Assembly (NCBI RefSeq): GCF_946479975.1
Contig: NZ_CAMLIX010000133.1
Location: 1-14,027 of the forward strand
DNA length: 14,027 nucleotides
Source: an uncultured Flavobacterium sp.
GTDB taxonomy: Bacteria; Bacteroidota; Bacteroidia; Flavobacteriales; Flavobacteriaceae
Reading direction: 5' to 3'
The position numbers were made by a program, and so were the translations under genes. Positions within the stretch are counted from its first letter, which is position 1; every line of letters begins with the position of its first letter. Under the pieces are notes generated by a model, which had not been told where the DNA came from, did no database searches, and saw nothing but the letters and a program-made list of their open reading frames with translations. This document shows, piece after piece, positions 1 to 10,083 of the stretch.

Positions 1-196
1 CAGTAAATTGAGTAACGAATCATTTGAAGACAAGAAAGAACTGCTTTTTGAAGGAATTATAAATTCGAAAACTAAAAATTATGGACTCTGGCTCCATACC
101 TTGTCAATTTTTGGGAGTCACACACAGTGGCAGGTCAAAGAAATTGAAAAAAATGCCACTGAATTTAAAACGGAATTCGATACTTTCTTTAAATAA
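1..196 (+). CDS. 3' end of a probable DUF262/DUF1524 (GmrSD-type) protein, 5' end outside window
   Basis: The reading frame is open to the left edge of the window (codons from base 2), so the TTG at position 8 is probably internal and the gene starts upstream. Only about 64 C-terminal residues are visible. They begin SNESFEDKKELL and continue with a W-x(n)-I-E pattern near the end. This resembles the tail that follows the HNH motif in DUF1524 domains (typically SNxxFxxKK, then a Trp, then an amphipathic helix), but the HNH and DUF262 parts themselves are not in view. The stop lies 8 nt before the next ATG, so the two genes are very likely co-transcribed. If the family guess is right, it would be the nuclease-bearing partner of the DUF262 protein downstream. 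It could instead be an unrelated helical C-terminus. Confidence 0.45.
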   Translation, partial: SKLSNESFEDKKELLFEGIINSKTKNYGLWLHTLSIFGSHTQWQVKEIEKNATEFKTEFDTFFK

Positions 197-204
197 TACA
201 ATCT

Positions 205-2094
205 ATGAATCAAGGAACATTCAATACGCTAGGTGATGTATTAAAAAATGAAAATAAAATTATAATTCCTGATCTGCAGAGGGATTACTGCTGGGGTACA
301 GTGCTTACAAATCACAATAAAAAAAGCTTGACCTATAATTTCACAAACGAGTTAATCAAGGAAGCTGAAAGTAAATTAAAATACAATGAGTTTTCCTATG
401 GTATTATTTATACTTATGAATATCCTGAGGGTTTTCTTTATCTGTGTGATGGACAGCAAAGACTTACAACATTATACTTAATTATTGGAGTTTTAAATTG
501 TTATCAGCAAAATGATACATTAAGCGGCCTTTTGCAATTTAAAAACGGACAGCCAAGACTAAGTTATGAAGTGCGAAACACTACGGACTATTTTATTAAT
601 GATCTGGTTAATTTTACCTTTAATTGTAAGGAAGTAACAGACCTGGCAGATGTTTCTAAAACAAGCTGGTTCAGGGACAACTACAAAGACGATCCATCTA
701 TTAAAAATATTCTCGCTGCTCTGACAGACATAAGCAATCTAATTAATGCTGTTAATTTCAAGGCTGTTACTGATTTTATTTTAAATAAAATCGGCTTTGT
801 CTATATCAACCTTGAAGCTAAAGAACAGGGATCAAAACAAACCTATTCAAAAATTAGGGAATACGGTGAGAAAATGTACGAGATTGTCAATACCTGCGGA
901 GATCCAATGGAGGCAAATGAGCATCAAAAATCAGTACTTTTATCAAAAGTAGCAGGCGGGAGTAAAAAGGACTGGACTACAAAATGGGAAATCTGGCAGG
1001 ATTTTTTTTGGATAAACAGAGGGTTACAATTAAGCGCGGATGAAGGATTTAACGAGTTTTTATCCTGGATAAAAAAAATAGAAGCAACCCAGGGGTATTC
1101 AATAGAAACTGTCGAAGAATATTTTAAAGCTTTTTTCTTACTGATGACCGTTCAGCAAAAAATGCTCACCCATAGAAATGGTAAGATCATAAACTTAAAA
1201 GAGGAATTTGAACGAATTCAGAGGCCAAATTTAATGGTTTTATACCCGTGCTTAATCTATTTGAAAAACTCCAGTGAGGTAAAGTTTGACGGAAAAAAAT
1301 ATTTCATAGCGCATGAGAATGTAAATTACGATGAATTGTTTCGATACATGCGCTTTTTCTCAAATATTTCAAGAAATACAGAATCAATTGATACAGCAAT
1401 TAAACTGGCCAAAGAAAATGGACATAATGATGTAATTAACTTTATAAAAATAGAATCAGATGAATTCAAAACTATTTTAACTAAAGAGGAAATTAAAAAA
1501 TTAATGATTTATGCAAATTCCAATGATAACACAGAGCGCGAAAATATTGAAAATAAATTTTGGCTGGCCGAAGATCATAGTTATTTCAATGGGATAATAG
1601 AACCGCTTTTTAAATGGGTCGAGATTATAAAACCAGATCATTTCAGTGATTTTGCATTGGCGGAATTCGAAAAATCATATCAATTTTTCTTGGAGCTGAT
1701 CAACAAAAAGAACATGGAGAAACTGCGTATTGCAATACTTCTTTACAGTGAGAGTTTTTCTGATTTCAGAGAAGGATGGTCCTGGGGGCGTGAGCGGATT
1801 TATTTAGGTATTGATACTGATTTTACTTTTTGGAGAAAGTGGATTGCTTCGAGGGAATTAGAAAAAATTATTGCGCTATTTGCCAATGATCAGATTTTAG
1901 ATGAAATTATTGCCCAAGAACTCAATAGGCAAACCGATAAAGATCGAAAAACTATTATTGAATATTTGTTTAATATTGCTCCTGGTTTTTGGCCATGGAA
2001 CAATTCCAAGCGTTATTTCATCTATGAAAAAGATATATGTTTTCCAAATGGGGTGCAGGCAAAGGAAAATACCGCCAGGAAAACAATTCTTTAG
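205..2094 (+). CDS. DUF262 (GmrSD N-terminal-like) protein, 629 aa
   Basis: The N-terminus carries the DUF262 hallmarks: IPDLQRDYCWG at residues 21-31 (IPxxQRxYxW) and CDGQQRLTTL at 81-90. DUF262 is a ParB/Srx-like fold found in GmrSD and related restriction enzymes, where the DGQQR motif is thought to act on nucleotides. The remaining ~500 residues are mostly helical with many aromatic residues. I see no DUF1524 HxxP...N nuclease signature in them, so this looks like a DUF262 protein without its own nuclease domain. The ATG is chosen because it lies 8 nt after the previous stop and the first conserved motif starts about 20 residues in. The next gene, an ATPase, begins 102 nt downstream. A role as sensor or regulatory partner of the linked ATPase/HNH genes is inferred from context. 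The domain call is firm; the function is not. Confidence 0.88.
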   Translation: MNQGTFNTLGDVLKNENKIIIPDLQRDYCWGTVLTNHNKKSLTYNFTNELIKEAESKLKYNEFSYGIIYTYEYPEGFLYLCDGQQRLTTLYLIIGVLNCYQQNDTLSGLLQFKNGQPRLSYEVRNTTDYFINDLVNFTFNCKEVTDLADVSKTSWFRDNYKDDPSIKNILAALTDISNLINAVNFKAVTDFILNKIGFVYINLEAKEQGSKQTYSKIREYGEKMYEIVNTCGDPMEANEHQKSVLLSKVAGGSKKDWTTKWEIWQDFFWINRGLQLSADEGFNEFLSWIKKIEATQGYSIETVEEYFKAFFLLMTVQQKMLTHRNGKIINLKEEFERIQRPNLMVLYPCLIYLKNSSEVKFDGKKYFIAHENVNYDELFRYMRFFSNISRNTESIDTAIKLAKENGHNDVINFIKIESDEFKTILTKEEIKKLMIYANSNDNTERENIENKFWLAEDHSYFNGIIEPLFKWVEIIKPDHFSDFALAEFEKSYQFFLELINKKNMEKLRIAILLYSESFSDFREGWSWGRERIYLGIDTDFTFWRKWIASRELEKIIALFANDQILDEIIAQELNRQTDKDRKTIIEYLFNIAPGFWPWNNSKRYFIYEKDICFPNGVQAKENTARKTIL

Positions 2095-2196
2095 CTAATT
2101 AAGATTTGCTCTCATTTTTGTTTGCCTATATTCTATTTTAGCTAAAACAATACATTAAACAAACACCTGCTCTTAGCAGTCATATTAAAATAATTT
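2095..2196 (+). promoter_or_regulatory. Intergenic gap with weak Bacteroidota-type promoter candidate and small hairpin
   Basis: This 102-nt AT-rich gap is long for a cluster whose other junctions are 8 nt or overlapping, so the ATPase and HNH genes might have their own promoter. TATTTTAG at 2134-2141 matches the Bacteroidota -7 consensus TAnnTTTG at all but one fixed position. The nearest upstream TTTG that could serve as a -33 element (2105-2108) is 25 nt away, longer than usual. A 5-bp hairpin, CTGCT/AGCAG with a 3-nt loop (2167-2179), sits 17 nt before the ATPase start. All of this is suggestive only. Confidence 0.2.
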
Positions 2197-4107
2197 ATGG
2201 AAATACTATACGCTTATATAGATCAATACAAAGGTTTGAATCAGATGAATCTTAATTTTGGCGGTCAATACAGGTTCACCTTTGATAAAGAAAAGGAAAC
2301 ATTGAATTTCAAAGAAAATAAAATGTTTATTGATAACTTCTATAATATCAGTCAACAAGGTGCAGATATAGTAAATGTAAGTTCTATAATAGGGGAAAAT
2401 GGAACCGGGAAATCCTCCATTCTGCATTTTATAAAAGATAATTTATCCAGTGGTAAGAATCTTGAATATCCAATTGTTTTAGTGGTAAAAACAGAAGGTA
2501 AAATTAAAATTTTTTCCACTTACCAAAAGATAAAAATTGATAATGCTGCTTTTGAAATAGAGATCATTATTAACCCTACACAAGATCAAATCATAAGTTT
2601 TGGATATGATTTTAGAGGTTTGGAAGCAACCGATATTATTTACTTTTCAAACATCTTTGATGGTACTCCAGGAGGCAGTATTAGTGGTCTTCATGATATT
2701 TCCACCAATGGTCTTATTTATGAGGATTATAAAAACAATGTTGATCAAAGAGTTATCAGTCCCCAAGAAGATCACATCGCTATTTTTCTCGGGGAGGATA
2801 TTGACAGACAGATAGTTCTAATTACAAGTGATATTCCACGTGATCTTTTCCCATTTAGATTACCCGAGACACTAATGATAAGTATTTATGAAATTCTAAA
2901 TAGTTTCAAAAAAGACAGTAATGAATATATAGAATTTGAGAAACTTAAACAAGTCATTACAGGGCATTATGTGGCTGAGTATTTCAAAGTTGATGAAATG
3001 GCTGTCATAGAAAATACATCCGGGTTACATATAAATTACTTGATTGCAGCAGTGCTGGAAAATCTCGTACGTGAATTGCTTCAGGTGCAGGCGCAAGGAG
3101 AAAACCTGGGTTTTGAGTTTAAATTTTCAGGTGATTTTATTGTAAATGAGGACAAACTGGTTCAATATATAAAATATGAGGAGCGAATTGCTTACTTTTT
3201 TGAACAAGTACAACTGCAGCTGCAAAATAGCAATCCCAGGATTTCATATCTGGACACGCTTATTTCAAATAGCTTAGAGTTTGTGAACTTTATACAGGAA
3301 AACCGTGCCAAGTTATTTAATTACTCTGTTGACCGCAGAAATCCGGCAGTTTATATGAATGTTTATGATGGTGAGGTTTCCAATGAAGAATTTTTAAAGA
3401 ATTTTATACAGTTCTACAGAAAGACCTTTAAAATTAATCGATATTTAAAGTTTTCTTGGAGAAATCTAAGTACTGGGGAAAATGCACTGCTTAATATTTA
3501 TTCAAGGTTTTATTGCTTATCAAACAAAGCTGAGAATGCGGTGAATTTAGAGAAGCATCTCATTATTTTAATTGACGAAGGAGATACATATCTGCATCCG
3601 GCATGGCAGAAAAAAATACTGTTTAATCTCCTTGAGTTCTTGCCAGTTGCTTATTCTAATCCTTCAAGAGAAAGAACCATACAGATCATTTTAACCACGA
3701 ATTCGGCAATTCCCGCATCAGATTTTTTGAATTATAACACCATTTTTCTTCAGAAACAAGGCGATGAGGTGCTTGATTACAACACTATTGTAAAAGATTC
3801 GCTAAATGAACAGAAAGCAACATTTGCCGCCAATATCCATACTCTTCTCTCGGATTCATTCTTTATTTCAAATGGTCTAAGAGGGGATTTTGCTAATTAT
3901 AAAATTAATGAGGTGCTGAATTTTCTACAAGGCACTTCAAAAAAGAAATTGAATGAGGATGAGATTTTTCGCCTCATAGAGCAAATCGGGGAGCCCTTGA
4001 TCAAGAATAGCTTAAGAGAATTATATTTTCAGAAATTTCCCGTGGCAATAAGTAATGAAATTAAAAGATTAACTGAACTTCAAAAAAAATATGATCTCAA
4101 TAGATAA
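2197..4107 (+). CDS. PtuA-like AAA/ABC-type ATPase (Septu/retron effector class), 636 aa
   Basis: This is an SMC/ABC-like ATPase with a split nucleotide-binding domain. Walker A is GENGTGKSS at residues 66-74, the ABC signature LSTGE at 424-428, and Walker B LIILIDEGDTYLHP at 455-468 (D460, E461, with the H467 D-loop). The C-terminal segment around 544-557 (ANIHTLLSDSFFIS) is the pattern I associate with ATPases paired with HNH nucleases, as in Septu PtuA and retron I-A ATPases. The residue expected to be His in the switch (TTHS) is Asn here: TTNS at 500-503. The middle, 80-410, holds the insert between the ATPase lobes. The gene overlaps the HNH gene by 17 nt, which supports a coupled pair. 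The ATPase presumably binds and gates the HNH subunit on sensing invading DNA. The family is well supported; the Septu-type assignment rests on the partner gene. Confidence 0.88.
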   Translation: MEILYAYIDQYKGLNQMNLNFGGQYRFTFDKEKETLNFKENKMFIDNFYNISQQGADIVNVSSIIGENGTGKSSILHFIKDNLSSGKNLEYPIVLVVKTEGKIKIFSTYQKIKIDNAAFEIEIIINPTQDQIISFGYDFRGLEATDIIYFSNIFDGTPGGSISGLHDISTNGLIYEDYKNNVDQRVISPQEDHIAIFLGEDIDRQIVLITSDIPRDLFPFRLPETLMISIYEILNSFKKDSNEYIEFEKLKQVITGHYVAEYFKVDEMAVIENTSGLHINYLIAAVLENLVRELLQVQAQGENLGFEFKFSGDFIVNEDKLVQYIKYEERIAYFFEQVQLQLQNSNPRISYLDTLISNSLEFVNFIQENRAKLFNYSVDRRNPAVYMNVYDGEVSNEEFLKNFIQFYRKTFKINRYLKFSWRNLSTGENALLNIYSRFYCLSNKAENAVNLEKHLIILIDEGDTYLHPAWQKKILFNLLEFLPVAYSNPSRERTIQIILTTNSAIPASDFLNYNTIFLQKQGDEVLDYNTIVKDSLNEQKATFAANIHTLLSDSFFISNGLRGDFANYKINEVLNFLQGTSKKKLNEDEIFRLIEQIGEPLIKNSLRELYFQKFPVAISNEIKRLTELQKKYDLNR

Positions 4108-4951
4108 ATCTGTCCTGGATGAGTGCATACGTGTTTTTGGTGCAGATTTGGAAAAGCAGCGAAAGGAAATTAGACACAACCTTTTGCAGGTTAAATCAAA
4201 TTACTTTGATCAGCTGGACTCAAAACAAAAACGCTTTTTGAAAAAGATAATTCAAAAGATTTCGGTATGTAATCTTATGTCGGCCGATCAGGATCGAATT
4301 TTAGATCTGATAACCGAACTGGGAGAGACTCCCAAATCAAAGAATACCATAAAACTCGCTGATGCAGATAAAAAGAATTCTTCAGGAAAGCCCATTAATA
4401 ATATTAGCTTTCATGATCTTTTAGTTTTAAAATTTAACTACTCAGCTTACAGAGGAAATTTTTATCCAAGATTATTCAGCAGACTGGGCATTAAATCTTG
4501 TGTTTACTGCAATTCCCAACTGGCATTGAATGTGGAGAAAAATACTTATACACAAGCGGGAAAATTAAATGGTCGATTAAAAGTTGCCAAATATCAATTA
4601 GATCATGCTTATTCGAAGGCTGATTACCCGTATTTAAGCGCTACTATCTACAATCTTTATCCTTGCTGTGCGGTATGTAATAATGTAAAACGAAAGAAAA
4701 AAGTGAATTTTAAGCTGTACGGCGACGCTCAATTGCAGAGTAATTATACCTTTTCTTTAAAAGACAGTCTCACGGAGTATATGCTTTGCTATGATCCCGA
4801 AAAGCTGATGGTATATTTTGATGATCCTGATAAGCCACTTCAAAATAGAGAAGGAAAAGGATCATTGGAGGATACTTTTTCATATAAGCAGTATTTACAA
4901 TGCACAGAAGGATCTTGCAGAAGAAATTATAATCAGGACCCAGATTTATAA
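4091..4951 (+). CDS. PtuB-like HNH endonuclease, frameshifted near its 3' end (286 aa as encoded)
   Basis: This is a probable DNA nuclease partner of the upstream ATPase. Visible motifs are a zinc knuckle CVYC at 137-140, LDH at 170-172 (HNH histidine H172), N188 in TIYNLYPCC, and a second knuckle CAVC at 193-196 followed by N197 and K200. The CxxC...DH...N...CxxCN..K layout fits TIGR02646/PtuB-like HNH proteins. The start ATG lies inside the ATPase's last codons (17-nt overlap), typical of translational coupling. After residue 263 (…LEDTF) the frame yields a non-conserved 23-residue tail and stops at 4951. Shifting by one base at the T5 run 4876-4880 restores a good family-like C-terminus to 5132, giving 346 aa. 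The catalytic core precedes the shift, so a truncated protein could still fold, but the loss of about 83 residues may abolish activity or partner binding. Confidence 0.82.
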   Translation: MISIDKSVLDECIRVFGADLEKQRKEIRHNLLQVKSNYFDQLDSKQKRFLKKIIQKISVCNLMSADQDRILDLITELGETPKSKNTIKLADADKKNSSGKPINNISFHDLLVLKFNYSAYRGNFYPRLFSRLGIKSCVYCNSQLALNVEKNTYTQAGKLNGRLKVAKYQLDHAYSKADYPYLSATIYNLYPCCAVCNNVKRKKKVNFKLYGDAQLQSNYTFSLKDSLTEYMLCYDPEKLMVYFDDPDKPLQNREGKGSLEDTFSYKQYLQCTEGSCRRNYNQDPDL

Positions 4952-5132
4952 TCAGACCTACAGGAAAGATCTGGAGGAATCATTTAGAACTTTATTTCCA
5001 GGAAGCGGATTTTCAATAGAACGTTTCTTTTTAGGGACTTATCCGGATTCCAAAGATATTCACCGCAGACCTCTATCTAAATTTACGCAAGATATTTCTA
5101 AGGAAGTTTCCAGGTTAAGCTCTGAGAGTTAA
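4881..5132 (+). pseudogene. Out-of-frame C-terminal segment of the HNH endonuclease
   Basis: Read in the frame of base 4881, this stretch gives 83 residues: HISSIYNAQKDLAEE, then IIIRTQIYNQTYRKDLEESF, a G-rich turn, and near the end DIHRRPLSKFTQDI, stopping with TAA at 5130-5132. It joins naturally onto …SLEDTF of the preceding HNH frame if one T of the run 4876-4880 is dropped. The tail has the charged helical pattern expected after the HNH core in this family, and there is no convincing start codon at the junction. It is therefore the displaced 3' part of the same gene, not a separate gene. An ATG at 4818 exists in this frame, but the residues between it and about 4880 are not gene-like. 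The indel may be real or a homopolymer sequencing error. Confidence 0.75.
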
Positions 5133-5134
5133 AA

Positions 5135-5219
5135 GAACGTGCAGCGGGAAGTCAAATTAGTTATTTTCAATAGAAAAAATGTGCTTAATGCCTGAGGAAC
5201 TCTTCCCGCTTTTGCGTTC
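5135..5219 (+). repeat. Interrupted inverted repeat after the HNH gene (possible terminator or structured RNA)
   Basis: AGCGGGAAG (5143-5151) is the exact reverse complement of CTTCCCGCT (5202-5210). GAACG (5135-5139) likewise pairs with CGTTC (5215-5219) across a small internal bulge. The two arms, 14 bp in total, enclose an AT-rich 50-nt loop. It begins 2 nt after the restored HNH stop and is followed by four T at 5210-5213, so it could end transcription of the left cluster. The long loop is unusual for an intrinsic terminator. It could also be a small excision footprint or a structured RNA. Confidence 0.5.
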
Positions 5220-5663
5220 TGATCTTTTGTGTCGAACCCCGGAGCAAAAGGATTTCCAGGGAAATAAACCAATTTTTAGCGTCGTTAGAACAACAAATCT
5301 TTCAATGCTTGTAAGAAAAGTAATTTATCTATTCTGGGTGTATTTAAAATGGTTTTTAATTTTGGATAGGGACGCTCCGCCATTTGAAACTTGGCAGAGA
5401 AGTGTTTGAATTTAATGGATTAAGTGCAAGATGAAGATTTGAACGTAAGGATTGTGTTATAAAATTTGAAATATCAAATTAATGATAAATTCACCTTAGC
5501 TTTTTTTTTGTGGCACTTTTGGAGGCAACTCCACCTTTCTAATTCTCCAATTGTAATTAACATATCCATTTCTCTATTTAAATTTATAAATGAATATAAG
5601 CTTAGGAAAAATTTGATACTTAGATTCGCGTTTAGGAGAAGTTATCCGCCTAAGCATAAAAAA
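5220..5663. other. Convergent intergenic region without a supported gene
   Basis: About 440 nt separate the inverted repeat from the end of the minus-strand helicase gene. Plus-strand open frames at 5179-5409 and 5466-5675 have no recognisable motifs, and the second runs into the helicase gene. On the minus strand there are two tiny frames: 5285-5383 (32 aa, starting MAERPYPKLKTILNTP, with a Leu-rich amphipathic end) and 5474-5569 (31 aa, basic C-terminal half). Neither has a ribosome site or a homologue I recognise. A 5-bp hairpin with a GCAA tetraloop lies at 5520-5533 and a T9 run at 5501-5509. No tRNA, rRNA or CRISPR repeat is apparent. Confidence 0.5.
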
Positions 5664-7580
5664 TTAATTGGCTAATGCAATGTCAATAGTGGTTTCATTC
5701 TTAACGTCCTGTGGATGAAATATTCCGGTTGCTAAGACTGCTTCCGTGGCTGCCTGAATATCAGCAGCAAAAAGAATTACTGCTAAATCTTTAAGTGACC
5801 TCGAACAGCAAACATATAGTAATCTCCTTGTTCGGTCTAAAGTAGTTTCCTGGCCTGCATCTAAATTTGAATTATCTCTATCTGATAGATCTTTAATTCC
5901 TAAAAGTTTTTCGTAAGAATAGGATGATGACCGTCGCCCTTCCTCGTCATCTAGTATCACTACAACCCTCATAAATTCATCCCCTTTAATACCGTGCTGC
6001 GTTGAAAAGGGCGATTCTTCATTGATATATATGCTATAACCCCAAACTTCTTTTACTGGACAATTTAAATAAGCAGCAATAACTCTATCGGTTATAGTAA
6101 CATCCTCGTCATCTGCTTCAATTTCAGGGGCATCACCAATTCGGGTGCTAATACGCTCATCTAATGAAATCAAACCATACTCATTCAAATAATTTAAAAC
6201 ATCGACGACCGTTGCATTGCTTGTATCACTAAGAAGATTATTTAGTTCGCCTAAATGAGTTTTAATTTCGCGCAAAATGACCAAAGGCTCATTTTCAGGA
6301 GCTGAAAGATATGATTTCTGCATAATCGGACAATATTTCTTTAATAATTCAACAACTAAGAAATCTTTTCTATCCCGAAATGCAGACACAAGTGGTAAAA
6401 TGTATCTTTGAAAAGGAAGTAAAGCCCAATTGCTACCTTCGCTAAAACTCATTGAAAGACTATCGGTAGTACCGTCTTTAAAAATGGAATATAACGCAGG
6501 AAATCCTAGCCTGGTTGCAGCAATTCTATGCTCAATTACAAGAACTTTTACATCAGCAATCTTTTCATCAGAAACCCATAAAGGATCGGCTAACTGTATC
6601 GAAAGGTATTCTCTAACCTTCGCTAACTTTGCTGCTCTTCTGTCATCAGCTTGCATGATGAATATTTGCGCACTTCCTTCAACTGGCAAAGGGTTTCCCT
6701 CTATCAATTCGACCCTTCCACCATTTTGCTGTAAATTATCACCAGCTGCTCTGATGTTATTAATAGTCCGTAAAACAGATGTCGAACATCTAAAATTTTC
6801 AGGCTTTTGGATTTCTTGCCAGCCTTTTTCGAGTGTTATTGCTCCAGAGCCAGTGTGATAGATTTTTTGCATTGGGTCTCCGAAGAATCCTAAGCAAAAA
6901 TCTTCTACATTATGTTCTACCTGTTTCATTGCATCTACAAACTCGCCGATTGTATCTTGGCTCTCATCAATGAAGAAGTAAGGAAATCTACTAGCAAGGA
7001 TTATTTGCAATAGCGGACTAGCAGTAATTAAGGACGGCCCCATACTGATAATATCACTATGACCTAATATTCCTTCCAAATAATTACTACCTGTCTCATA
7101 AGTAAATGAAGGTACATTGTCTATATTGGCATCAATGTACATGTATCTTGCAGTATCTCTAGCATTATTCTCTCGAGTAGTCTGGCGAGTTCTATTTGAA
7201 AAATTTTGTCGATCTATCTCAAATTCTTCTAGTTTGGATTTTATTTTAGCTTTAACCCAAATTTTAATATCCTTTTGAAAAGGCCTTAAAAGCTCCCAAA
7301 GAAATGAGTGAATAGTTGAAACTCGGAAAAAAGGATCATGTCCGACATCATCTAAAATTTCCTTTTCCGCTACAGTCGTATAAGTAATACATGCAATTTT
7401 TTTGCCCTGCTGGCGTAAAGTTTTGCCCTCTGTGTCGTCTATGTACTTTAGAGCTTTAATTAATGATGTGGTTTTCCCTGAACCTGCGCCAGCAACTATA
7501 ACAAAACTGTTTTTAGCTGCAAGGCATTTTCTTAATTCGATGTCAGCCGGAGTATCCGGTTTATTTATTCTTCCACTCAT
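5664..7580 (-). CDS. Gabija GajB-like UvrD/PcrA-type SF1 helicase, 638 aa
   Basis: All main SF1A helicase motifs can be read. Motif I is AGAGSGKT at residues 30-37, Ia ITYTTVAEKEI at 65-75, Ib VSTIHSF at 87-93, and II FFIDESQDT at 202-210 (D205, E206, Q208). Motif III is GFFGDPMQKIY at 231-241, IV FRCSTS near 263-268, V HGIKGDEF at 529-536, and VI RRLLYVCCSRSLKDL at 585-599. It translates or threads DNA using ATP. The start ATG is 2 nt after the stop of the OLD-family nuclease gene, so the pair is tightly coupled, which is the Gabija (GajA/GajB) arrangement. It is longer than the ~500-aa GajB of the model Bacillus system, with extra sequence at 370-500 between motifs IV and V. Role in defence is inferred from the pairing. 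A plain repair helicase is the alternative, less likely in this context. Confidence 0.88.
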   Translation of the reverse strand: MSGRINKPDTPADIELRKCLAAKNSFVIVAGAGSGKTTSLIKALKYIDDTEGKTLRQQGKKIACITYTTVAEKEILDDVGHDPFFRVSTIHSFLWELLRPFQKDIKIWVKAKIKSKLEEFEIDRQNFSNRTRQTTRENNARDTARYMYIDANIDNVPSFTYETGSNYLEGILGHSDIISMGPSLITASPLLQIILASRFPYFFIDESQDTIGEFVDAMKQVEHNVEDFCLGFFGDPMQKIYHTGSGAITLEKGWQEIQKPENFRCSTSVLRTINNIRAAGDNLQQNGGRVELIEGNPLPVEGSAQIFIMQADDRRAAKLAKVREYLSIQLADPLWVSDEKIADVKVLVIEHRIAATRLGFPALYSIFKDGTTDSLSMSFSEGSNWALLPFQRYILPLVSAFRDRKDFLVVELLKKYCPIMQKSYLSAPENEPLVILREIKTHLGELNNLLSDTSNATVVDVLNYLNEYGLISLDERISTRIGDAPEIEADDEDVTITDRVIAAYLNCPVKEVWGYSIYINEESPFSTQHGIKGDEFMRVVVILDDEEGRRSSSYSYEKLLGIKDLSDRDNSNLDAGQETTLDRTRRLLYVCCSRSLKDLAVILFAADIQAATEAVLATGIFHPQDVKNETTIDIALAN

Positions 7581-7582
7581 AA

Positions 7583-9976
<2,394 letters not shown>

Positions 9977-10002
9977 ATTTTTTTTCTTTACATTGTGAAA
10001 AC

Positions 10003-10020
10003 CGTTTATTTAAATAAACG
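10003..10020 (-). promoter_or_regulatory. Perfect 18-bp palindrome upstream of the GajA-like gene (operator candidate)
   Basis: CGTTTATTTAAATAAACG is its own reverse complement, and after one mismatched pair three more A/T pairs extend the symmetry (9999-10024). It sits 26 nt before the ATG of the OLD-family gene, within the 107-nt gap after the helicase-nuclease gene. A dimeric repressor site is the simplest reading. As a hairpin it would have 7-bp arms and a TTAA loop, with no U-run after it on the minus strand, so a terminator is unlikely. A T10 run lies at 10051-10060. I see no clear -33/-7 promoter; TATTTAAA inside the palindrome is a weak -7 candidate with GTTG about 21 nt before it. 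Confidence 0.45.
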
Positions 10021-10083
10021 ATTTGTGTTTTAATATTCAACTTTTTAACGTTTTTTTTTTGGTTAAACCTTTTTGATTATAAC

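Noticed and set aside
4874..4890. Programmed ribosomal frameshift in the HNH gene
   Set aside because: The needed shift is +1 within a T5 run. There is no rare or stop codon at the site, and no upstream SD-like stimulator or clear downstream structure. An indel is simpler.
5230..5250. tRNA T-arm-like GTCGAACCCCGG
   Set aside because: The flanking bases do not form a T stem, and no D or anticodon arm lies at the right distance on either strand.
2197..5663. Retron type I-A (ATPase and HNH effectors with RT and msr-msd)
   Set aside because: No reverse transcriptase with a YADD-type motif is encoded anywhere in the window; the ATPase/HNH pair sits next to DUF262 genes instead.
5179..5675. Two plus-strand open frames of 76 and 69 codons in the convergent gap
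   Set aside because: They have no motifs, no homologue I recognise and no ribosome site. The second overlaps the end of the helicase gene on the other strand, so both look like chance frames.
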